From the NCBI GenBank assembly GCA_032622095.1, contig CP136066.1, forward strand, positions 60,914,609 through 60,978,608: DNA of 64,000 nt. Reading direction: 5' to 3'. The notes beneath the pieces were generated by a model. The model was not told where the DNA came from, made no database searches, and saw only the letters and a list, made by a program, of their open reading frames with translations. Source of the DNA: Siphonodentalium dalli. Lineage: Eukaryota; Mollusca; Scaphopoda; Gadilida; Siphonodentaliidae. Below, piece after piece: positions 39,001 through 51,000 of this stretch (its first letter is position 1; the number at the start of each line of letters is the position of its first letter). The translations under genes were made by a program, and so were the position numbers.

Positions 39001-42000
39001 GATTCCAACGTTGATAGAAATGACGTTGGCCCAACGTTGGCCCAACGTCGTATTATTAGTGGAATTCACCGTTGGTTCGACGTCGTTTCAACGTCGGTGC
39101 CCGACGGCGCACCAACGTCGGCTCGATGTCGAACCACCGTCGAGTCGACGACGGGATCCGACGTCGAGCCGACGCCGAGCCAGCGGCAACAGCCATAGTT
39201 GGGCCAACGTTGGATTCCAACGTTGGCCCAACGATAGAAATGACGTTGGCCCAACGTTGGCCCAACGTGGGTGTGCTATCTGGGAGTATGTTATTGTCAT
39301 ATGTTTGACCAGTGTTGTGTAAACAAAAGCTTAAAAAGTTACTTTTCTGGTGTTTGTTTATATTATGATGGTAAACATAAAGAGCGTTCTTTGTTGGTGA
39401 ATTCCTGATATGGATCTAATAAAGAGCGTTTATGCCATTTGTGTGTGATTAGCCAGTAGCATTGTGCTGTCTTCTGTAACACAATCAGGCTCTTGCTTAG
39501 GTAAAATATAGTAGGTCTTTATGATAACATGCTGTTTACGCGATGGTCATGGTATATATGAACGACACTGTATGCGTTTTAATGTTTTTCTGTTTACGGT
39601 GATTGGAACAAATATGAATATTTTCGACAACTAAGGCCTCACGTGCCTTTAACCCTTTACCCAACAGAACGGCCCTGTGCCAATGCATTCTCTTATATAT
39701 GCGAGTCGACCATAGGTCGCCTCGCATATATAAGAGAATGCATTGGCTTAACACATTAAAAATTATAAAATTGTTAAAGAATGTAAGAAAAAATGGTCAA
39801 AAGTGTTAAAAAAAGATTTTTTTTAGGCCAATGCATTCTCTTATATATGCGAGGCGACCTATGGTCGACTCGCATATATAAGAGAATGCATTGGCACAGG
39901 GCATAACTGTAACTATCACAATGTGGGCAAGGAGCCGGTTCGAATGATATCCATATTTGTATGGTTCTATTGAGACAGACCGAAGATATTTTAGGCTGTT
40001 GAAGCTTTATTTGGCCGGTTTTGGTCGGTTTGTTGGGTAAAGGGTTAAAGTATGGACAGTAGTGTTTTTAATTTTCTATATTGATGCCTCAGCATTAAAA
40101 ATAATGTAAAACATATATCATTCTGGATTTTAAATTGTACATAACTGCTAGACTGCACACTTAATTTTCTTCAGGACAACATAGAAAAGCATGCAGAAAC
40201 AAAGTCTTCCTTCGACATTTTCCCTGTGAATAGCCTGTGCACATTGGATAACATTCTACAGTGTGCATTCTCATTCCAAAGCAACTGTCAAGCCGAAGGG
40301 TATGTTTTCGACAGTTTATACCATGATACCCATGTCTATGACGTGTATCATTCTATTGTTTACTATGGGATGATAGTGATCTGATCCTCCCTAACTTATA
40401 CAATGGTAATACCAGTCATAACCAATTAAGAATATGATCTTGTTAATTATGCTAGTACGCTCGTATTCATTATATCATTTATGTCTCGATGTGCTGTGTT
40501 TATCTATACAATTAACCCTATCATTACTATCACTGGGGAAAGGAAGTTTATCATAGATTCGGGAAAACATAGAACAATAAATATACTATCTTATGTACTA
40601 TCAGACAGATATGTAAACACAAATCTGGATATATAGAACATGGCAAGGCAGAAGTTACAACTTCTGTCGCGTCAATAGCTTTTTCATAGGCATATAAAAT
40701 CGATATAAAAGTATGTCATGTATTAGATATATAGATTCCGCTCCCAGAGAGTGTGCGGGTCATTGTATCTCTGACGTCACATATCACGTGATTCTACACG
40801 CTCGTTTAAAAGCAATTGACTTGTGCGAGTGCGACTATATATACTTGTTTAGATACGGGTGTAATTTGAATTTGAATAACATTTTGCTAATTATGCAAGA
40901 AAGTCATACTTACCAAAGACTATTTTAATGTTGTTACTGTTTCAAGTCATGAGTATTTATAAATGTCCAACATGCGGGTGTTTTTGGATAAAATCTGAGC
41001 TAGAACATCGCGATACGATCAGATCTGATAATAAAACCAGAAAAATTTCATACTGGATTACATTAACCATTTCTATACTATACCATCATTGATGAGTAGT
41101 TATCCCATAGGATATGTGTAACCCTCTCTATACCAGCATTGATGAGTAGTCATCCAATAGGATGTTCAGATAATAAGTTTAACCCTCTCTATACTATACC
41201 ATCATTGATGAGTAGTTATCCCATGGTAAATGTTCAGTTAATAAGTTTAACCCTCTCTATACCAGCATTGATGAGTAGTCATCCAATAGGATGTTCAGAT
41301 AATAAGTTTAACCCTCTCTATACCATCATTGATGAGTAGTTATCCCATAGGATATGTCCAGTTAATAAGTTTAACCCTCTCTATACCATCATTGATGAGT
41401 AGTCATCAAATAGGATGTTCAGATAATAAGTTTAACCCTCTCTATACTATACCATCATTAATGAGTAGTTATCTATAGGAAATGTTCTGATAATAAGTTT
41501 AACCCTCTCTATACTATACCATCATTGATGAGTAGTTATATATAGGATATGTTCAATTAATAAGTTTAACCCTTTCTATACTATACCACATTGATGAGTA
41601 GTTATCCCATAGGATATGTTCAGATAATAAGTTTAACCCTCTCTATACTATACCATCATTGATGAGTAGTTATCTATAGGAAATGTTCAGATAATAAGTT
41701 CAACAATCAGCCATATGTCGTTTGTTGAACTCATTATCTGAACAGCTTCCTCAATAAATACGGCTCCTTCTGCACATTTATTTGAAAGTCATCTGCTTTT
41801 ATCACCTAAACATCCCTACAAATTAATATTAGATCATTCCCATGTATACTTTTTACGGACTGAGACAGGGGGCAGTTTTTCCGGGCACGTATGCTGGAGT
41901 GTGTGGGTGGTCGATGGTACCGACAAACAATTTTTCCGCAACTCAAAATTGTTTTTTCCTGCAAGTTTTTTGACTGTTTTTGCAATGAGTTTGGCTTAAA

Positions 42001-45000
42001 ACACCTTAGAATAAGAGAAATAATGTAATTGTAACTGCTAAGCTGACTGCAGGCAGTTATCGTGTTGTATTTTGTTGCAAATTTTGAAATCCAAGATGGC
42101 CGCTGGCAGCCATGTTTTTTTGGCCGAATGACCCCAAAATGACTCGTTCCTATTTACATGTCAATGTTAACATCCATGACAAATAATTTGCACATAAATT
42201 TATATACAGCAGTTTACAGTGAATTTCCCCCCGCAAATCCTGGTTTTATTGTTAAAAGAGCGGGGGGGGGGGGGGTGTCCAAAAATGGTCGGAAAAACTG
42301 CAGAAATAAAAAATTTGGACGCGGGGTGGGTTGGTAAAAACTAAAAGGTTAATATCGTATGTATATAATCAACAGTTGACGGATTCATGTCAATAATTCA
42401 ACATTTGTATTGCTTACATTTTGTCGTATTGCAACCTATGTTCAGTCGTTCACATCTATTAAAAATAACATGATAATGCAAGCTCCACCCACATGCTACA
42501 CAAACATACCTAAGTAGTACACAATTCCAACGATGAAAACGTAGAAAAATCCTACACACCTCTCTTATTTGGTATATTCTTTTACGTTTCAGCCAGAACA
42601 ACGAGTACGTGAATTCAGTAAGACAGCTAACAGAATCGTGGGACCAGAGAAACAGGTAAAACTGGACGTGCATGTATTATGTGTTGGTCTGTTTGCCCGC
42701 ACATTCGCCTTAACGACTGGCAGTCAGTTGATATTTCGTTTCCGGTGATAACTTAGTTGTAATGAACTAAATGGAAAGCAATTTGGAAAGTAAGACCGCA
42801 CACACAACCACACTACCATTATGCGCCGTACCTATATATGTTGCTGCTTTACTGCATGATTGTATACCTGATAATGTTTTATTACACTCCTATGCGCGAT
42901 TTCCATTGAAAACGCTGTTAATTAAAAATGGTAATGTCATAGTGAATTATGTCATTTCCCCGTGACGTCATTGACGTTACGTCGCTTACTGATCTAGACT
43001 GAATTTTCTATGGTTGATCTTCTCCACATCGGGACTTTCACGCATTAATTATGTGTGTTTTAATCATATTTGGGGAACCAAATTGATGCAAAAGTGTAAT
43101 AAATAGAGTAATCAATTAGTTCCGAGAATTACGTTCAATAATTCACTCGAGGCGAGAGACATTTGGGTATGACTCGTGTGGTAAAGCGCACTCCTTTCTC
43201 CCACCCCTGCACACTTTAGCACAGGCAGCCCGTGTGAGATAGCTGGGTGAGATTTCCCTGTCTAACATAACACGTGACCATCTATCTCACACCACCCACG
43301 TGACTGCTTTACTTATTTAATTAAGAGCTAATTTAACAATCCGTCATCGCGTTTCGCGTTTCAAGTAAATAAATACGGACGAATTCGTGGACGCTAATAC
43401 ACATGGAGATAAGCTTCGAACATTTTAATCACGAAGAACCTTCAACATAACCTCACTTGCAGACGCAGAGTTGCACAACATGCAATATAAGCGACTAATT
43501 GTGCGAACACATTCCATCAAAAACAGAAGGCCACCAAAGCGAAACTGGCAGCACATTTCGTAACCCGTAAACAATAGCCGATTCACAAATGACGAACGAA
43601 ATAGTTCCACATTCGAACAGTTGTCATCGTTGCATTAAATCGTCGATCGCGTCTAACGAACATTTGTCTGTCATATATTCACATATTTCCTTTTCTAATG
43701 GTACATATATCGGCATTTCCCATAACAAAATCGATTAGTCTAGTTGTTTATACTCCATATCAAAACGCGCGTTTTTCGTAATATGTGTAGGTGCAACGAT
43801 GTGACGTATCGTGTCGATTTCACAATCTTGTCCATGTCAATTTCACTCTAACTTATTAACTCTGCGAGCACGGATGTGCGCTTTGTTTTTACAGTATATG
43901 GTATATACCGAAATCATCTCAGATAATCACGAATATAGCAACAGATTTCTTCCCAGATATACCGTTATAAAGCTACTGGAATCTGCCAATGATTGGTATA
44001 AAACAAAACAAAACGGAATGAGGCTCTTGGGTTGGGAGAAAAATGACCCATCATGACCTGTGATGTGGGCATGGAAAAATCTCACCCTCGGGGCCCAAAT
44101 ATCTGGCCCCTCGGGTGAGATTTTTCCATCCCACACCCCAGGTCATGATGGATAATATTATTTTTACTGACGTCTCTCGCCTCTCGTTAATTATTTAACG
44201 TAATTATTGGAACCAATTGATTACTCTCTATATAACGCACACTGTTATAGTACACATAGCGCATGCTGGACCGGATATGATGATGATTCATTCTCGAATT
44301 CATATGCATACATAGAGAATTACAAAGAGTTATTTACAGAAGATAATATAAATATTATGATAGGGTATATACATATTATATACATGTCTCCGGTGCAATG
44401 GGGAAATATTTCACCCGTCATGGGTTAATCGTTTTATCTTGGAGTACGAAGATGTCAGGTACGTTTTTTTTATCTAACCTAATGAAAACAGAAGCACACG
44501 TAAGCGCAATGTCGCTGATTGAGAGGAAAGTAAACAGGTAATCTAATAACGAAGATTGTCAATGATTGTAACGGAAGATAAATATTAATATCAGTATCAC
44601 TGACCTGAACTGTGGACTGCTGCATGAAGTTAACACTGGGAATGTTCGGACAATGATCTCAACAAACAACCTACATGTTTGCTTATTGAGTTCATCACAT
44701 GAACATGCCGCCCCAAATTACTGAGTTGTATCAGAATGACCTTCAATTCAGCGATGTAATGGCAATTTTTTAATTATTGATTATATCGCCGGATAATTCT
44801 ATATATACTAATTAACGGTTACTTATTAAATCTAGTGGGGTGGGTGTGTGGTGGTTTTGGTTTGACCACAGAGTTGAGTTATATCCTCTGTGTAATATAA
44901 TCAATATAATTTATATCGCTATACATGTATAGCCAACAGAACACGAGAAAATTGTCATGTCTGCGGTTTGCAATAAGTTTTATATTATGCATAGTCAAAT

Positions 45001-48000
45001 GGAAGTGCTACATCCTACATGTACATCACACGGAGTGAATTAGTATAACTATCATCTATATGATGCAAAATGCCGCAGCTTACAGTTCAGGCTATGGTCT
45101 TACTATCTCGTCCAAATACAGATACGATAGGCGAGAATCGCATGCGTTTTGATATGTCGATGCCGTCTGGAGAGTTTGGCGGGACCAGCATCCCGTCTCG
45201 ATTTGCTCAGGGATAGTCTCTATAAAGTGGTAGCCGCGGGCGCTTATATATAGAGTTGTTTTTATGAGCCATCAGGCCCCCGCGGCAGCGGTCGCTGGCG
45301 CGACCTGACTGCCTCGATATCAATTTGAAAATTGCCTCCTAAAAGTGATTTTTCCTATAGTGTTTTTGAAACGTGTCTCTTTGTGGTGTCATTCTTTTGG
45401 TATGATTTTTTACTAAATAACGGGTATGTTAGAGTTACATTTCTTTGAATTTTACAATCGAAACATAGTATAAGATATTCGCATGCGATGCTGAGTCACG
45501 CGGGACACGGCAAACTAAATCGCGCGCAAATTGGCTTGCGATTTTTCAGCATCCCACCCCATTTGGCATGCGATAGCGTTTGTACTAGGTGCACAGTTGG
45601 CCATGCAAAATATCGACACGCTGTACAAACTAATAATGAAAATAATAACATAGTGAAGAATAATAGGAATTTATAATTCATCAGGGTATGAGTACATGTA
45701 CATTTGAGAGTTCATTGTGGACTTTCATAAAAAGTATGCATACTTGGTTAAGGATTGCGCGGTCATGTGAATTCAAAATTTCGTCCATGATTATAATGTT
45801 CCGCGATATTTTTCTGGAATAAATTTCTCCCTTATATTTTGAAATTCTTTGCATTCGAGTAAATAGTGGAACTCATCAGTAATCATGCTAGTGTTACATA
45901 AAGGACATTTTCTGTCTTTGCGACTTGTCCCATTCCACCTCCCTGTCTCGATTGGGAGGTTGTGGTTAGCTGTTCGGAACCTACATAATTCAATTCGATT
46001 TTTACTTTCTAAGATTTCCACATATTTTTCAAAAGTGATATCGTGTTTAAATATGCGATAAATCTTGCCTCTACTTGATTTCTCTCTTTCGGACTCCCAC
46101 TTTGTCTTGAAATCCCTGATAAGACTACATTTAACACAATCGATAAATTGGTTCACACATAATATTTTTTCAGAGGTCATTAATTGTGATTGCCCACAGT
46201 CAAATAAAATTTCTTTAATGTGTCTTGTCCATTTAAAACGACATGCATCTGCTTCACTCAGAAGTCTTAGTGACAATTCATATAGTATTTTTCTATAACG
46301 TTCGTCAGTCATATTTTTAATTTTCGTCCAATATTTCAGTATTCTCAGTTTTATTGTGATTTCTAATGGATATCTTCGACATTCACCAAATATCATAAAA
46401 TTGGGGGTTGATGGTTTCAAATTCATGACATGCTTTAGAAATTTGCGGTGGACATTTTCGAGCACCTGGTGGTCACAATAACCCCACACATCGCAGCCAT
46501 ACAGTAAAATCGGTAGCACCTGCGAATAAAATAAATCGAGTTGGTTAGCTGATGAAAGACAATTTGTTCTTGATCGTTTTATAAAAGAGTACATGGCATG
46601 TGTAGCTTTTATGGCAAGGGTTTGTTTTGCTTCAGAATATGAACCCGATTTTGTGTGAATAATGCCCAAGTAGTTGAACTTTTTCACTTCTTCAAGCTTA
46701 GTACCGTCAAAGTTAAATTCTGTTTTCCGAGGTAAACTACGTTTCGAAATTAACAAAAATTTTGATTTATCTTTATTCACTGTCAATTTCCATGTCTTAC
46801 AGTACTAGCTGAATGCATTAAGTTCTGTCTTTAATTTTTTCGGGGTCTCAGCCATGAGTACCGTATCATCTGCATATATTACAAGCAGTATTTTTATGTA
46901 GGATTTCAATTCTATTTCAATCTGCTTTGATATTTTTGAGAGCCCAACAATGCCTTCCTTTATCATGAAGTTTTCCAGATCATTCAAATATAGAGAAAAT
47001 AGTATGGGGGGTAGATTTTACCCTGTCGAACTCCTGACAAACATGGGAAGAGGGCAGAATATTCAGTCCCTAGTTTGACAGAAGTCTTAATATTCTGATA
47101 CATATTTGTAATAACTCGGAAAAACTTTCCATGAATATCATATGTCCGTAACTTCTGCCAGAGCCCGGGTCTCCACACCCTATCAAACGCTTTCTCAAAT
47201 TCAATAAAGTCACAGTAGAGGTTAGAGTTCAAATTTCTGGTTAGTTCCGTTAACATGTGTATAGTGAAAATATTATCAAAAGTTGAGTATCCCTTTCGGA
47301 AGCCGGCTTGGTTTTCTAGGAGAATGTCATTAGTTTCTACAAATTCGTACATTCTATTTGAGAGTATTTTTTGTGAATAGTTTTCTAAATCAGCTTAGGA
47401 TTGTGATAGGTCTGTAGATTTTGGGGTTTTTTGGGTCTCCTTCATTCTTAAAGATAGGGACTATGGCTCCTACGCCCCATGTTTCCGGTATACCTCCGGA
47501 ATCAAGTACACAGTTAAATACTCTACTGTTGATATTTAACATTTTTTCAGATGATGCTTTTAAATATTCATTCAGTACCATGTCCTGTCAACAGGCTTTA
47601 TTGTTTTTCAGGCTGTGTAGTGCCGTTTTAATTTCATCAGTACAAATCGGACGATTTAGGAATTCATTGCTCTCGGAGTTTTCGTGTGGATTATTTGTAA
47701 CATAGCTATCATGCACTGTGGTATATAGTTCACGATAATAGTTTTCGAGAGTGTCGAGGTGGCACACTACTCTTAGTACGGTTATTTAAAGCAGCCCAAA
47801 ATTTCTTTGGGTTTTTATATTTCATGCATGCGATTTCCCGAGAGGCTTTATCCCTATGTTCGCCAATGGCAGTGTTCATTTTTCTTTTATACTCCCGTGC
47901 TTTTTCGCGCATATTTTGTTTTGAATCTATATTAGGATATTTTTTTGTATTGTCTAATTGCCTTCCTATATTCTTTTCTGGCTGTCCAACATACTTTTGT

Positions 48001-51000
48001 GAACCATGGTTTATTATTACGCCGTTTTTTCGAATTCGTTTTCTTGGTTTTCATACTAAATGAAGTATCTGCTGCAGTTAACAATACCTGTGATATCATA
48101 TTCACAATTTGATTAATATCTGAGGGGATTACCTTCTCATTTTCCATCTTGTCGAGAAATAAGTTGACATTATTAATTCCATTGGGATCGATATTCCACG
48201 TGAACTCACTTGCCTTTCCCTCTTCCCACTTACTGGTTGGATTTTTGTTGATTTTACTGTTTTGTGGTTCTACCGTGGTTTTAGGTTCAACAGAGGGGAG
48301 GGTAATTTCCGTCATTTTGGGGCAATGTTCATCGGAAAATAAATCACAGAAAATTCCGACAGATAAATGTGTCAATAGCAAAACAAATCATAGTCGACTG
48401 CCGACGCATCGCGGCAGGTAAGTTTTCCAATGCCAGAATCACTTACGACTCGTCCATTTGCGATAAAAAACTCGTTACATTTACAAAATTGTAGAAGATA
48501 CTTATCTTCGATATAAGTATATCCCATTGTTTATTAGGTCGCTTTTAGCTGTTGGGTCAGATAAGGTGATAAACCACTCGTGTTCAGTTAAAGGAAGAAA
48601 TCAGTTGAAGGAAGAAATCAGCATTTTACATCGATTAGGTGTAGATTACGAATGACGTATATCATTTACATTATTGTCACAAGCCAAAAAAAAAGCCGAA
48701 GTCACAAGATATTCTGAAGAAAAAAAATATATTTTACTTTCAGACATCCAGCTATTTGGCCGGACTTCTTGTTTAACCTCACACGTCGCGGTAAACAGTT
48801 TCACGGATGCTGCGATTATGTCCATAAAGTCGCGGAAGAGGTCATAGATAAAAGGCGACATGCTCTGGTAAGAATCACCCGATGTCCATTCTGCGGCCGT
48901 ATGGATGTGATTTTACTTCTGGTTATCGTTAAATGATAAAACTTCTCATTACCTATTAATCGTGACTCGTTCCAGTGCTTGTCAGTTGTTTTCAAATTTA
49001 AATACGCGACCATCTAGGGGGGGGGGGGGTAAACAAAGTTATGCCGTTTTTTGTATCTGATATTTTCGGGGACCTACCACGTAACCACCCCACCGTGATG
49101 GATATAAGATATAGTGTTATGGCGCCTGCGCCAGTAAACAGACAAAACGATAAAGATCCGTCAATTTGATGGCAAACCTTTAGTAGCATATATATATAGA
49201 AATGGCAATAGTTCCTATGTATTTACTTCCCGTTGGTCTATTTTCCAGAAATCAGGGAAAAGCGAAGAGAAAAAAAGGTATCTCGACTTTCTTGATATCT
49301 TGTTGACGGCCAAAGATGAGGATGGGAATGGATTGAATGACCAGGACACAAGAAACGAGGTCGACACATTCCTGTTTGAAGGTTTAATTCAATTCAATTC
49401 AATTCAAATTATTACATACTCTCATCGTATAACAATACATATTGAGAATAAATGTGTTAGTGCATGCAATTCACAATGATATGTATGAATATATTGGGAA
49501 CTAAACGGGATATTTGTGTATTCATAAGAAAGGTCGGGGTATATTGGCAGCCAATCATACATTGTGTAGATTTCGTCAGTGGGTCGGTGGAGGGGGATAA
49601 CACGTTGATAAACATCAGGAGTGGTTTATCTCACGCTGGGCCTTTATTCGAACGATAAACTTCCCAGAATACTATATTGATATCAAAACTCAATTATATA
49701 ACACCACATATACATGTACACGTCGGCGTTAATATAAAATATTTTCGTTTTGTTGATAATTGTTGGAGTAAAAATAGGACATCCTTTGCAGTTAAACGGA
49801 TATATTTATCTCTCTACCTCCATTCGAAGGGAGTTTGGGATAAATTTTACATTGACATTAAATTTCAGCGGTTGGCAATTTCATGTCTGACACAGAAATT
49901 GTTGGAAATTTCACACCAAAATATTGAGCTTGTTCGGATGTTTGCTATTCCATCCAATAGCTAGTGTGAAATATTATTACCTTCTTTGGTCAAATTGTTG
50001 GACTGACGTGACAATAAATTGGAAATTTACGGCCATAATGGATTTTAGGTATTATCCAACAGTTGGGATGTAATGAGGAATAATGTTCCCGTTCCTGAAC
50101 GTAGCAATGCAGGGGGGGGGGGGGGCAAATTGATTGTTAACCCTTTACCCAACAAACCGGCCAAAACCGGCCAAATAAAGCTTCAACAGCCTAAGATATC
50201 TTCGGTCTCAATAGAACCATACAAATATGGATATCATTGGAACCGGCTCCTTGACCACATTGTGATGGTTATAGTTATGCCCTGTGCCAATGCATTCTCT
50301 TATATATGCGAGTCGACCATAGGTCGCCTCGCATATATAAGAGAATGCATTGGCCTAAAAAAATCTTTTTTTTAACACTTTTTACCATTTTTTCTTACAT
50401 TCTTTAACAATTTTATAATTTTTAATGTGTTAAGCCAATGCATTCTCTTATATATGCGAGGCGACCTATGGTCGACTCGCATATATAAGAGAATGCATTG
50501 GCACAGGGCCCTTCTGTTGGGTAAAGGGTTAAGACATGAAAATTGCAATATGCTTTAAGATGGGATGTACATATATACATGTAGGCGACAAACATATCTT
50601 AGAAAATAATGAATTAAATGTACTCAATCCGATTAAACATCCCTAAATTACTATTTCTTTAGCTTCGGGGGTAAAAATATTTTACTCGGGTCGAGGAACC
50701 TACCCATCAAAGCTCAGAGTGATCAGATATCGCTTTTTAAAGTTTGTTATTTCTATTGTTTGTGGCACAGGCACACGCCGTCTAAATGATGGATTCCGTA
50801 AAAATTGCGAACGAAAATGGATAACTCTAAAAACAAGTGATTTGTTTCAATAAATCGATTCTGATAAATAAAGCGTATTTTGAAGAAATGTTGATGATAT
50901 GGGGACTATCTGATCGGATTGAGTACCTTTGAGTAGCAGTTCTAATCTGGGGATCATGAATAAAACTCAGCTTTGTTTTCTGCATATTAATATATAACTT

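Larger units (their letters stand above)
31401..39284. mobile_element. 7.9 kb region bounded by CCCAGATAGC inverted ends
   Basis: The left end CCCAGATAGCACAC (31401) and right end GTGTGCTATCTGGG (39271-39284) are inverse. Each runs into ACGTTGG(G)CCCAACG arrays: 70-bp units at 31431-31640 and about 205-bp units at 38590-39260. The flank is AG on both sides. The interior holds nested repeat C fragments, a foldback (37257-37879) and a candidate spliced reading frame (31967-32034 plus 36409-36643). It could be one large non-autonomous transposon, or two solo copies of a MITE family that happen to face each other. Confidence 0.5.

Noticed and set aside
38549-39322. Several overlapping Arg/Pro/Thr-rich frames on both strands
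   Set aside because: They arise from CAACGTTGG/CGACGTCG palindromic arrays. Both strands and several frames are open together, which is not a coding signature.
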